This document shows positions 1-5,811 of a stretch of DNA of 6,251 bases, one piece after another (within the stretch, counting starts at the first letter, position 1; each line of letters starts with the position of its first letter). Source of the DNA: an uncultured Oscillospiraceae bacterium (GTDB lineage: Bacteria; Bacillota; Clostridia; Oscillospirales; Oscillospiraceae); contig CAJOFI010000091.1 of assembly GCA_905233595.1 (NCBI GenBank), positions 1 through 6,251 on the forward strand, given 5' to 3'. The notes below the pieces were generated by a model. The model saw nothing but the letters and a program-made list of their open reading frames with translations, had not been told where the DNA came from and made no database searches. The position numbers were made by a program, and so were the translations under genes.

Positions 1-19
1 TGGAAAACTTCGTTTTCCA
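1..19. repeat. Small hairpin with C-TTC-G core at the window edge
   Basis: Perfect inverted repeat: TGGAAAAC, loop TTC, GTTTTCCA, followed by AAGCCATTTTTG. It may extend left beyond the window. It could be the terminator of a gene outside the window, since a run of five T lies a few bases on, but its triloop also matches the hairpins at 2996-3008, 4859-4875 and 4888-4900, so it may be another member of the same intergenic repeat family. Function not established. Confidence 0.5.
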
Positions 20-91
20 AGCCATTTTTGTGAGTTTTCGGTTTTTAGAGCAGATACGGAGCTTTTTCCCGTCAATGCCGTTGCACAGACC

Positions 92-184
92 TGTCATCCT
101 GAGCGCAGGCGAAGGAGCTTTCCCGGTACGTCGTCCGGCAGGCGAAATTCTTCGCCCCGGCCTTCGGTCTCGCTCAGAACGACA
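92..184. repeat. Palindromic intergenic repeat (TGTCATCCTGAGCG type)
   Basis: The element has terminal inverted repeats: TGTCATCCTGAGCG at 92-105 and CGCTCAGAACGACA at 171-184 match at 12 of 14 positions when one is reverse-complemented. Inside are a direct repeat of GCAGGCGAA (105-113 and 138-146) and a hairpin GGCGAA-ATTC-TTCGCC (141-156). A second possible pairing joins GGAGCTT (114-120) to AAGCTCC (184-190), just past the right end. From memory, intergenic palindromes beginning TGTCATYCTGAG and ending CTCAGAAYGACA are scattered in many bacterial genomes, and this looks like one. It contains no transposase. The open frame crossing it (30-230) has no ribosome binding site and is not credible as a gene. 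Apart from this element, the hairpin at 1-19 and the heptads at 220-233, bases 1-233 show nothing recognisable. Confidence 0.7.
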
Positions 185-219
185 AGCTCCCCTTCAAGCC
201 GAACGCTTCCGTCTCTCCT

Positions 220-233
220 CTGAAATCTGAAAA
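220..233 (-). repeat. Two 7-bp tandem repeats abutting the stop of the ATPase gene
   Basis: CTGAAAT then CTGAAAA on the plus strand, immediately followed by CTA, the complement of the TAG stop of the gene at 234-1931. Read in the sense of that gene, the stop is followed directly by TTTTCAG and ATTTCAG, then a degenerate AGGAGAG. The array is short and would mean little alone, but glpK ends in the same way (5784-5811). Confidence 0.55.
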
Positions 234-1931
234 CTATTTGAGATTGCCGAACAGACCTCTGAGCAGCGAGTTGGTGCCGCTGCGCATGACGGAGCTGAGG
301 GCGTTGGAGGCGGCGCGCTTGGCGATGGTGGCGGCGCTGGTGGTCTTCCCGCCGGTGGCGGCATTGATAAGGTTGTGGCTCACGGCGGTGGCCACGGAGG
401 ACGCGGCGACGGTTGCGGCGCGCTGCGCGGTCTTCTTCTTGGCGTCACGCTCCTTCTGGGCGGCCTTCTCGGCGGCGAGCGCCTCTTTCTCGGCCTGCTT
501 CTGCGCGGCGAGCGCTTCCTTTTCGGCCTGCTTCTGCGCGGCGGCCTCCTCTTTAAGGCGCTGCTTTTCGGCGGCGGCCTCCTCCTTGAGACGCTGCTTC
601 TCCGCCTCCGCCTCGGCGGCGGCCTCGGCCTTGCGGCGCTCAAGCTCCTCGTTTGCCGCGATCAGCACCTCATAGGCCGATTCGCGGTCCACGCTCTCGC
701 GGTACTTGAGCTCAAACTCGTCGAGCAGGATGATGGATTTGAGCTTCTCCTCATCCGCCATGCCGAGCTTGCTCTGCGGCGGGAGGATGAAGGCGCGCTC
801 CACCACGGCGGGGATGCCGTCCTCGTCGAGGAAGCTCACCAGCGCCTCGCCCACGCCGAGGGCGGTCAGCGCCTCCTCGGTGTTGAAGGCGGGATTGACG
901 CGGAAGGCCTTCGCCGCGGCGCGCACGGTCTTCTGCTCGGCCGGAGTGTAGGCGCGCAGGGCGTGCTGCACCCGGTTGGAGAGCTGCGCGAGCACCTCGC
1001 CCGGAATATCGGAGGGGGACTGGCTGATAAAGTAGATGCCCACGCCCTTGGAGCGGATGAGCTTGACGACCTGGGTGATCTTCTGCACCAGCGCCTTGTT
1101 CGCGTTGGTGAAGAGCAGATGCGCCTCGTCGAAGAAGAAGATCATGCGCGGCTTGTCGAGATCGCCCACCTCGGGCAGCTTCTCATAGAGCGCGGTCATC
1201 ATCCACAGCAGGAAGGTGGCGTAAACCGTTGGGCTCTGGATCAGGCGCTGGCTGGATAGGACGTTGATATAGCCCTTACCGCTCAGATCGGTGCGCATCC
1301 AGTCGCGGATATCGAGCGCCGGCTCGCCGAAGAAGAGCTCGCCCCCCTCGCTCTCAAAGGCGAGCAGCGCGCGCTGGATGGCGCCGATGCTCGCGGCGGA
1401 GACGTTGCCGTAGAGGGTCGTGAACTCCGCGCGGTTGTCGCCCACAAACTGGAGCATCGCGCGCAGATCCTTCAGATCGAGCAGCAGCAGCCCGTGCTCG
1501 TCGGCGACCTTGAAGACGATGTTCAGCACGCCTGCCTGGATCTCCGTCAGCCCCAGCAGCCGCCCCAGCAGGGTCGGCCCCATCTCGGACACGGTGACGC
1601 GCACGGGATGCCCCTTCTCCCCAAAAATGTCCCAAAAGCGGGTGGGATAGCCCTGCATCACAAAGTCCTCCCCCAGGCCGAAGCGCCGGATGCGCGCCTG
1701 CATATCCTCATTGAGCACGCCGCTCTGGCACATGCCGGACAGGTCGCCCTTGACGTCGGCGAGGAACACGGGCACGCCCATCTCCGAGAAGCTCTCGGCC
1801 ATGACCTTCATCGTCACGGTCTTGCCGGTGCCGGTCGCGCCGGCGATGAGGCCGTGGCGGTTTGCCATCTTCGGCAGCAGGTACAGGTTCTTGTCGGACT
1901 GCGCAAGCCAAATCTTGTTATCGCTGTACAT
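234..1931 (-). CDS. HerA/YjgR-like ATPase, DUF853 family
   Basis: A 565-residue P-loop ATPase of the HerA-FtsK group, closest by its motifs to the DUF853 family that includes E. coli YjgR. Walker A is GATGTGKT (residues 31-38). Walker B is [10 protein letters not shown] (about 265-274, with Asp268 and Glu269). [11 protein letters not shown] (300-310) and [11 protein letters not shown] (about 317-327) are the polar and arginine-containing motifs usual in this family. Residues 427-500 are a charged Ala/Glu/Lys/Gln helix with five 11-residue repeats, followed by an Ala/Ser/Thr-rich stretch and a hydrophobic end, LLRGLFGNL. The start is supported by AGGGGG seven bases upstream (1939-1944 on the plus strand). 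HerA ATPases are known as hexameric DNA translocases that work with the nuclease NurA, but the role of the DUF853 branch is poorly defined. No nuclease, SIR2 or methyltransferase gene lies beside it, so a defence role is not indicated. Probably cytosolic. The family call is firm; the function is not known. Confidence 0.93.
   Translation of the reverse strand: MYSDNKIWLAQSDKNLYLLPKMANRHGLIAGATGTGKTVTMKVMAESFSEMGVPVFLADVKGDLSGMCQSGVLNEDMQARIRRFGLGEDFVMQGYPTRFWDIFGEKGHPVRVTVSEMGPTLLGRLLGLTEIQAGVLNIVFKVADEHGLLLLDLKDLRAMLQFVGDNRAEFTTLYGNVSAASIGAIQRALLAFESEGGELFFGEPALDIRDWMRTDLSGKGYINVLSSQRLIQSPTVYATFLLWMMTALYEKLPEVGDLDKPRMIFFFDEAHLLFTNANKALVQKITQVVKLIRSKGVGIYFISQSPSDIPGEVLAQLSNRVQHALRAYTPAEQKTVRAAAKAFRVNPAFNTEEALTALGVGEALVSFLDEDGIPAVVERAFILPPQSKLGMADEEKLKSIILLDEFELKYRESVDRESAYEVLIAANEELERRKAEAAAEAEAEKQRLKEEAAAEKQRLKEEAAAQKQAEKEALAAQKQAEKEALAAEKAAQKERDAKKKTAQRAATVAASSVATAVSHNLINAATGGKTTSAATIAKRAASNALSSVMRSGTNSLLRGLFGNLK
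438..602 (-). repeat. Five 33-bp (11-residue) repeats in the ATPase tail
   Basis: Codons 444-498 form five in-frame units of 11 residues: [11 protein letters not shown] twice, [11 protein letters not shown] twice, then a diverged [11 protein letters not shown]. An 11-residue (hendecad) period suits a long, nearly straight coiled coil rather than a classical heptad coil. The DNA copies within each pair are similar but not identical, so the array is not a very recent duplication. Copy number may differ between strains. It probably acts as a multimerisation or spacer stalk; that part is inference. Confidence 0.8.
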
Positions 1932-1972
1932 AGTGATTCCCCCTGTTATTTTGTGTCGGTACAGATAGGCTT

Positions 1973-2001
1973 ATCTTATCACAGCTTTCCCCGCGGCACA
2001 A
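1973..2001 (-). promoter_or_regulatory. Possible promoter for the ATPase gene
   Basis: On the minus strand, TTGTGC (plus 1996-2001) lies 17 bases from TAAGAT (plus 1973-1978). Each is a partial match to sigma-A boxes (3/6 and 4/6). The distance to the start codon leaves a leader of about 35-40 bases containing the AGGGGG ribosome binding site. It lies in the AT-rich divergent region, where a promoter is expected, but the boxes are weak and other choices are possible. Confidence 0.28.
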
Positions 2002-2071
2002 CAAAAAAATTGCAACGGGAAGAGAAACGCGGAAATTTGTAAATTTTTTTGCAACTGGCAGAAGGTGCATA

Positions 2072-2100
2072 TTGAGTGCGCGGCAAAAATATGTTATCTT
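2072..2100 (+). promoter_or_regulatory. Possible promoter for cdsA
   Basis: TTGAGT (2072-2077) and TATCTT (2095-2100) are each 4/6 matches to sigma-A boxes, with a 17-base spacer. Transcription would start around 2107, leaving a leader of some 28 bases. The -10 box lies within the perfect inverted repeat at 2092-2110, so a protein bound there would block this promoter. This is prediction only. Confidence 0.35.
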
Positions 2101-2110
2101 AGAGATAACA
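2092..2110. promoter_or_regulatory. Operator-like inverted repeat upstream of cdsA
   Basis: TGTTATCT, spacer TAG, AGATAACA: a perfect 8-bp inverted repeat 24 bases before the cdsA start codon and overlapping the best -10 candidate. No T-run follows, so it does not look like a terminator. The 8-mer TTATCTTA within it recurs at 1971-1978 in the ATPase promoter region, where AGATA (1963-1967) and TATCT (1972-1976) form a second, inverted arrangement. A dimeric repressor site is the simplest reading; an mRNA hairpin in the leader is the alternative. Confidence 0.45.
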
Positions 2111-2134
2111 AGTATCCTGGAAAGAAGGGCGCGC

Positions 2135-2932
2135 ATGAAAAAAAGGGTGATCTCCGCCGCGGTGCTGCTGATCGTGGCCGGTCTGTGTATCTTTCTCTCG
2201 GACGTGACGCGGGTGCTGTTCTTCGGCGCGGCAGGGCTTCTGTGCGCATATGAGCTGAGCCGGAACCTCGAGAAGCTCGAGGTCTACTGCTGTGCCTGGG
2301 TGATGTACGTCTTCACCTGCGCGATGGCGGTGCTCGCGCTCTGCCACGCAAGCCCCACCGCCTATCTCGCCTGCTTTACGCTGGGGGTGTTCCTCTCGCT
2401 CTTCTCCGGCATCCTGCACAGCAAGGTCAGCGGCAGCGGGGCGCTCTATACCCTCGCGGGGCTTGCCTATCCCTGCTTCCTCTTCGGGATGCTGATGATG
2501 ATCTCGGTCAGCGAGATCTGGCTTGTGACGCTGACCTTCGGCTGCATCTCCACCTGGGTGTGCGACAGCTTTGCCCTCTTCGGCGGCATCCGCTTCGGCA
2601 AGCACAAGGTCGCGCCCCAGGTCTCCCCCAAGAAGACCTGGGAGGGCTGCCTCTGCGGCGCGGCGGCCTCGCTGGCTGCGGGCTTCGTGCTCTGGCTGCT
2701 GCCCGTGTTCCCGGAGGTCAATCTCGTCACCGCCCTCGCCACGAGTCTGATCGCCTCCTCCCTCGGGCAGATCGGCGATCTCGCGGAGAGCCTGATCAAG
2801 CGCATGATCGGCGTGAAGGATTTCTCGAACCTGATCCCCGGCCACGGCGGCATGTTCGACCGCGCCGACAGCCTGCTCTTCTCCATCCCCGCCGCCTACA
2901 TCTGCCTGCACGTCGCAGGCCTGGGAATGTAG
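2135..2932 (+). CDS. cdsA: Phosphatidate cytidylyltransferase (CDP-diacylglycerol synthase)
   Basis: A 265-residue polytopic membrane protein that condenses phosphatidic acid with CTP to give CDP-diacylglycerol, the branch point of bacterial phospholipid synthesis. Hydrophobic segments fill most of residues 5-140 and 172-210. The conserved C-terminal half is intact: VCDSFALFGG (142-151), SPKKTWEG (164-171) and GQIGDLAESLIKR (211-223). The family signature then follows, with K228-D229, HGG (237-239) and FDRAD (241-245), which contain the metal- and CTP-binding acidic residues. Length is usual for the family. I chose the ATG at 2135 because GAAGGG (2124-2129) lies five bases upstream. The in-frame TTG at 2072 would add 21 residues but would place the inverted repeat and promoter inside the gene. 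In many Firmicutes cdsA sits between uppS and dxr; here it stands alone, divergent from the ATPase and ending in its own terminator. Confidence 0.96.
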   Translation: MKKRVISAAVLLIVAGLCIFLSDVTRVLFFGAAGLLCAYELSRNLEKLEVYCCAWVMYVFTCAMAVLALCHASPTAYLACFTLGVFLSLFSGILHSKVSGSGALYTLAGLAYPCFLFGMLMMISVSEIWLVTLTFGCISTWVCDSFALFGGIRFGKHKVAPQVSPKKTWEGCLCGAAASLAAGFVLWLLPVFPEVNLVTALATSLIASSLGQIGDLAESLIKRMIGVKDFSNLIPGHGGMFDRADSLLFSIPAAYICLHVAGLGM

Positions 2933-2935
2933 GCA

Positions 2936-2995
2936 TTCGCGACAATACTGGGGCTGTGAAAAAACTCCGTTTTTTCACAGCCCCTATTTTTTATT

Positions 2996-3003
<8 letters not shown>
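2936..3003 (+). terminator. Nested terminator hairpin after cdsA
   Basis: The inner stem is 16 perfect base pairs (2950-2965 with 2969-2984; arms begin GGGGCTGTG and end CACAGCCCC) with a TCC loop, followed by TATTTTTTATT. This is a textbook intrinsic terminator starting 17 bases after the cdsA stop. Around it lies a second perfect 12-bp pairing, TTCGCGACAATA (2936-2947) with TATTGTCGCGAA (2992-3003), which encloses the T-run. The T-run lies only on the plus-strand side, so it serves cdsA; whether it also stops transcripts arriving from the minus-strand gene is unclear. Confidence 0.9.
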
Positions 3004-3072
<69 letters not shown>

Positions 3073-3081
3073 TGACCACCA

Positions 3082-4407
3082 CTACAACGGCCAGGTTGGC
3101 AGCCAGCGGAGGAAGCGATCCGCCGCGCCGGGGTTGACCGGGTGGGCGGAGAGCTCGGGATAGAACATCGCGAACACCAGCACGCAGGCGAGCGCGAAGC
3201 CCCCCGCGTACATCAGCCAGTTTCTCCGCCCGTCGCGCATCAGCGCGAAGACGTAGCCGAGGGCGAGCACCAGAAAGGCCGCGCTGGGGAAATAGTGATA
3301 GGCGAAGGTGAGCCGGTCGATGAAGACCCAGGGCAGAAGCTGCGCGAGAAAGCCGATGAGCAGAAAGCCCGCCCGCTTATCCCGGCGGAAGGCCGCCATA
3401 TACAGCAGCACGAAGAGCGCGAGCAGCCCCGCCCAGCAGAGCATGGGGTTTACGAAGGCGGAGACGCGGATGCGCTCGCCGTGTGCGCCGCTCTCCATAT
3501 AATAGAGGATCGGGCGGATGTCCAGAATCCACTGATACCACTTTGAGGAATAGGGATGCGTCGCCACCAGGCCGGAGTGGTAGGAGAACATATAGCGCTG
3601 GTTATCCAGCACGACGCCCAGGTACGCGCGCGAGAAGAGCGGTGCGCCCTGCGCCCTGCCGTAAGGGAGATAGGACAGGTAGTAGATCAGCCCCGGGAGC
3701 GCCACGAAGAAGAGCAGGCAGAAGGCCGCGTTCTTCGCAAAGCGCGGGAAGGCAGCCCTCCCCTCCCCGGCAAAGCGCTCGGCCCAGTGCAGCAGCCACA
3801 GCACGGCAAGCCCCGCGCCCGCGTAGATGCAGATCCATTTGCTCGCCGCGCCGAGGCCGAAGCTGAGCCCGGAGAGCGCGAGCGCCCAGAGCCTGCCCTC
3901 CGCGAGCCAGATGTACAGGAAATAGTACATCAGCAGGATGAAGAACACGCCGTAGGTGTCGATGGTGGCGATGCGGGTCTGCGCAAAGTGCATGAAATCC
4001 GCTGCGAAGACGACGGTGCCGAGCGCCGGAACCGCGCTGCCGCCGAAGAGCCGCTTGAGAAGCAGGTACATCACGGGCAGCATCAGCACGCCGAAGAGCG
4101 TCCCCGAGAAGCGCCAGCCGAAGGGCGTCATGCCAAAGAGCTGAATGCCCAGCCCCAGGATCAGCTTGCCGAGGGGCGGGTGGCTGATCTCGTATGGCCA
4201 GATGCCGTGCAGATGCTCCCAGGCCGTGCGGGCGTGGTAGATCTCGTCAAAGTACGTGGAGTTTTCGATGCTGTATTCCGCGGGGCAGAGCGCCTGCTCG
4301 TCGCAGAGGGCGGCGTCCCGGCTCTCAGCCGGGATGACGTTTCCCGCGCTGTCGCGGAAGACCGCCTCCCCCAGCCAGGGCTCGCCGTAGCTGCAGGCGA
4401 GCTTCAC
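3082..4407 (-). CDS. PMT/GT39-family membrane glycosyltransferase, C-terminal fragment
   Basis: This 441-residue frame carries most of a phospholipid-carrier-dependent glycosyltransferase of the protein O-mannosyltransferase superfamily. Such enzymes transfer a sugar from a polyprenyl-phosphate donor on the outer face of the membrane. TYFDEIYHARTAWEH (51-65) holds the acidic DE pair (Asp54, Glu55) typical of the active-site loop, HPPLGK (76-81) follows, and QTRIATIDTY (143-152) matches the second conserved loop. About ten hydrophobic segments follow, and the protein ends in WLPTWPL, as the PMT C-terminal domain commonly does. The start is a GTG in the middle of a recognisable domain with no good ribosome binding site. 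The coherent frame continues upstream to about 4434, where it should join the frame of the 4325-4819 fragment. As it stands, this is the 3' part of a gene split by a +1 frameshift and is probably not translated efficiently alone. Acceptor and donor sugar are unknown. Confidence 0.85.
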   Translation of the reverse strand: MKLACSYGEPWLGEAVFRDSAGNVIPAESRDAALCDEQALCPAEYSIENSTYFDEIYHARTAWEHLHGIWPYEISHPPLGKLILGLGIQLFGMTPFGWRFSGTLFGVLMLPVMYLLLKRLFGGSAVPALGTVVFAADFMHFAQTRIATIDTYGVFFILLMYYFLYIWLAEGRLWALALSGLSFGLGAASKWICIYAGAGLAVLWLLHWAERFAGEGRAAFPRFAKNAAFCLLFFVALPGLIYYLSYLPYGRAQGAPLFSRAYLGVVLDNQRYMFSYHSGLVATHPYSSKWYQWILDIRPILYYMESGAHGERIRVSAFVNPMLCWAGLLALFVLLYMAAFRRDKRAGFLLIGFLAQLLPWVFIDRLTFAYHYFPSAAFLVLALGYVFALMRDGRRNWLMYAGGFALACVLVFAMFYPELSAHPVNPGAADRFLRWLPTWPL

Positions 4408-4819
4408 GAAGCACGCGCCCTCCCCTTCCGCGTCCCGCGACGTGATCCTGCGTGAAGTCCTCTGCGAGGGGCGCGTAGCTCTCCCCGTCCCCGCTCAGCT
4501 CGATGCGGTAGCCGCCCATGCCCACCCCGGTATAGAGCATCAGCTCCGCCGGGTGCTCGGAGAGGGCGATCACCGCCTCGTGCTCCCCCATGGGGACAAA
4601 GCTCTGCGGCGCGCGCGTGTCGCCCAGGTCATAGAAGGCCACGCAGGCATAGACGCCGGTGATGAGCGCCATCAACAGCGCGTCCAGCCGGTGGTTTTCC
4701 TTTTTCCCCTGCGGCGCGGGCAGAGGGCAGCTTTTGAGCGCCGGAAGCCCCATATAAAAGGCCACGATCAGCAGCACCGCCGCCATGGGGAGAGAATATT
4801 GTACGATCGTATTTACCAT
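4325..4819 (-). CDS. PMT/GT39-family glycosyltransferase, N-terminal fragment (frameshifted)
   Basis: The 5' part of the gene continued at 3082-4407. From the ATG at 4819 it encodes a hydrophobic segment (QYSLPMAAVLLIVAFYMGL), a basic linker, a second membrane segment (ALLMALITGVYACVAFYDLG), then a beta-rich extracytoplasmic stretch (APQSFVPMGEHEAVIAL to LAEDFTQDHV). After about codon 128 the frame turns into Gly/Arg-rich nonsense (AGRGRGGRVLREARL) to the stop, while the neighbouring frame takes up sensible sequence (DAEGEGACFVKLACSYGEP). Ignoring one base would give a continuous protein of about 577 residues. The start is uncertain: ATGs lie at 4819 and 4825 and a GTG at 4864 within a hairpin, none with a good Shine-Dalgarno sequence. 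Repeat sequence reaches to within 10-15 bases of the ATGs, so the true 5' end may have been altered. Confidence 0.6.
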   Translation of the reverse strand: MVNTIVQYSLPMAAVLLIVAFYMGLPALKSCPLPAPQGKKENHRLDALLMALITGVYACVAFYDLGDTRAPQSFVPMGEHEAVIALSEHPAELMLYTGVGMGGYRIELSGDGESYAPLAEDFTQDHVAGRGRGGRVLREARLQLRRALAGGGGLPRQRGKRHPG

Positions 4820-4858
4820 AAGCATTTTTATAAGTGAAAAGTGAACAGTTCCTAAGGT

Positions 4859-4875
4859 GTTCACCTTCGGTGAAC
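4859..4875. repeat. Hairpin GTTCACC-TTC-GGTGAAC
   Basis: A perfect 7-bp stem with a TTC loop, in the 106-bp gap between the glycosyltransferase and the HAD gene. No T-run follows on the minus strand, the direction of transcription, so it is unlikely to be an intrinsic terminator. It shares the central CTTCG with the hairpins at 1-19, 2996-3008 and 4888-4900. Next to it, at 4833-4846, AGTGAAAAGTGAACA reads like two more 7-base units in the opposite orientation. Confidence 0.6.
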
Positions 4876-4887
4876 GGAATAAAAACC

Positions 4888-4929
4888 GTCGCGAAGCGAC
4901 ACCTTAACGATTCACGATTCTCTATTCAC
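4888..4929. repeat. 42-bp intergenic repeat, copy 2, running into the HAD stop codon
   Basis: 38 of 42 positions match copy 1 at 2996-3037. It has hairpin GTCGC-GAA-GCGAC (4888-4900), then ACCTTAAC, then three heptads: GATTCAC, GATTCTC and TATTCAC (4909-4929). The last heptad contains the TGA stop of the HAD gene (TCA at 4926-4928 on the plus strand), so the repeat overlaps the coding sequence by a few bases. Confidence 0.75.
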
Positions 4930-5744
4930 TGTTCTTTCAGGATCTCGTGCAGCTCCTTCACCGAGGGCAGCACGTAGTCGGGCTTGCGTTCGGCCTCGTC
5001 CACCATGCGCTGATCGGTCTCGCCCGAGAGCACCAGCACGGAGACGCTGCCCGCGTTCTGCGCCACGGCGATGTCGGTATAGAGCCGGTCGCCCACGGCG
5101 CAGATTTTTTCGTTGGGGATGCCGGTCATTTTGGCGATCACGTCGATCATATTGCGGTTGGGCTTGCCGATGTATTCGGGCTCCACCCCGCTCGAAGCGG
5201 TCAGCAGGGCGCAGATGCTCCCGCAGTCGGGCAGCACCTCCCCCGCCGGCATCGGGCAGACCCAGTCGGGGTTCGCGGCGAGAAACTTCGCCCCCCGGCG
5301 CAGAAAATGCACGGCGCGGTCGAGCTTTTCATATACAAGCTCCGTGTCGAAGCCCTGCACCACCACGTCCACGCTGTCGCAGTCCGTGTGCCCCCGCTCG
5401 TCGTTCACGAGACGGACGCCGTAGCTCTCGAGTTCCCGGTAAAAGGCTCTCGTGCCCGCAAGGTACACGCTCGCGCCGGGGCAATTCTGCGTCAGGTACA
5501 TGCCCGTCGCCATGCCGGAGGTGAAGACGTTCTCGCTCTCGCAGGGAAAGCCGAGGCGGCGCAGGCGCGTGACGTAGTCCGTCCCCGCGCGGGAGGAGTT
5601 GTTGGTGAGGTAGATGTACTTCTTCCCCAGCCGCGGCAAGTCCTCCATCAGCGCGACGGCGCCCTCATAGACGTTGTCGCCCAGATACAGCGTCCCGTCC
5701 ATATCGAACAGAAAGAGCTCGCAATCTCTTAGTTTATCCATCAT
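4926..5744 (-). CDS. HAD-IIA family phosphatase (NagD-like)
   Basis: A 272-residue cytosolic haloacid-dehalogenase-superfamily hydrolase, subfamily IIA. All four catalytic motifs are present: FLFDMDGTLY (11-20; nucleophile Asp14, acid/base Asp16), TNNSS (47-51), the lysine of IGKPN (Lys194), and GDRLYTDI (218-225; Asp219, Asp224). The segment between motifs II and III is the C2-type cap, with the NagD-like AANPDWVCP at 157-165. Known members hydrolyse small phosphates such as nucleotides, p-nitrophenyl phosphate, phosphoglycolate or glycerol-3-phosphate; sequence alone does not settle the substrate. Position 67 bp downstream of glpK makes glycerol-3-phosphate, or a by-product of glycerol metabolism, a reasonable guess. 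Two adjacent ATGs (5744, 5741) follow AAGGTG; the second has the better spacing of seven bases, so the true product may be one residue shorter. Confidence 0.93.
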   Translation of the reverse strand: MMDKLRDCELFLFDMDGTLYLGDNVYEGAVALMEDLPRLGKKYIYLTNNSSRAGTDYVTRLRRLGFPCESENVFTSGMATGMYLTQNCPGASVYLAGTRAFYRELESYGVRLVNDERGHTDCDSVDVVVQGFDTELVYEKLDRAVHFLRRGAKFLAANPDWVCPMPAGEVLPDCGSICALLTASSGVEPEYIGKPNRNMIDVIAKMTGIPNEKICAVGDRLYTDIAVAQNAGSVSVLVLSGETDQRMVDEAERKPDYVLPSVKELHEILKEQ

Positions 5745-5783
5745 TGTTCACCTTATTCCGTGTCAAGTCGTGACTTTGATCCT

Positions 5784-5811
5784 CTCAAAGCTCAAAACTC
5801 AAGGCTCAAAA
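5784..5811 (-). repeat. Four 7-bp tandem repeats abutting the glpK stop
   Basis: CTCAAAG, CTCAAAA, CTCAAGG, CTCAAAA on the plus strand, in exact register and ending at the base before CTA (glpK stop TAG, 5812-5814). In the sense of glpK, the stop is followed by TTTTGAG, CCTTGAG, TTTTGAG and CTTTGAG. The rest of the 67-bp gap holds only an imperfect CAAGTC/GACTTTG inverted repeat and the ribosome binding site of the HAD gene. No terminator is visible. Confidence 0.75.

Larger units (their letters stand above)
3082..4819 (-). pseudogene. Whole PMT/GT39-like glycosyltransferase locus, broken by a +1 frameshift
   Basis: The two fragments overlap out of frame; first codon positions change from 1 to 0 modulo 3, meaning one extra base (or two missing). 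The most economical repair is one G too many in the GGG run at 4434-4436 (CCC on the plus strand). That gives FTQDHVADAEGEGACFVKLA, joining a membrane-anchored N-terminus, a beta-rich insert of about 110 residues and the DE loop. The rest of both reading frames is undamaged, so the event is recent or is a sequencing or assembly error. No slippery sequence typical of programmed shifting is visible. Confidence 0.7.

Noticed and set aside
22..50. Further heptads in GAGTTTTCGGTTTTTAG near the left edge
   Set aside because: The spacing and units are too irregular to separate from an ordinary T-rich intergenic stretch.
30..230. 66-residue open frame in the left intergenic region
   Set aside because: No ribosome binding site; it crosses the palindromic repeat and the heptads and has no recognisable protein features.
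375..1259. Long plus-strand open frames opposite the ATPase gene (also 238-675 and 1494-2042)
   Set aside because: They mirror a strongly coding minus strand in GC-rich DNA, have low-complexity Leu/Gly/Arg/His composition and match no family I recognise.
234..1931. HerA-based antiphage defence module
   Set aside because: The flanks are a repeat region and cdsA; no NurA, SIR2, DUF4297 or other effector gene is adjacent within the window.
2072..2134. TTG start giving a 21-residue longer CdsA
   Set aside because: It would put the palindrome and likely -10 box inside the gene; the ATG at 2135 has GAAGGG at good spacing.
2099..2911. 270-residue minus-strand frame opposite cdsA
   Set aside because: cdsA has a full family signature and a ribosome binding site; the antisense frame is Glu/His/Arg-rich shadow sequence.
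4325..4450. Programmed +1 frameshift producing the full glycosyltransferase
   Set aside because: No slow codon, internal Shine-Dalgarno with slippery stop, or downstream pseudoknot is evident; a mutation or sequencing error in a G run is simpler.
3556..4455. 299-residue plus-strand frame opposite the glycosyltransferase, and 4947-5732 opposite the HAD gene
   Set aside because: Arg/Glu/Ala-rich shadows of clearly recognised genes, without plausible starts.
4859..4875. Intrinsic terminator between the HAD and glycosyltransferase genes
   Set aside because: On the transcribed minus strand the stem is followed by ACCTTAGG, not a T-run; the A/T-rich stretch lies on the upstream side.
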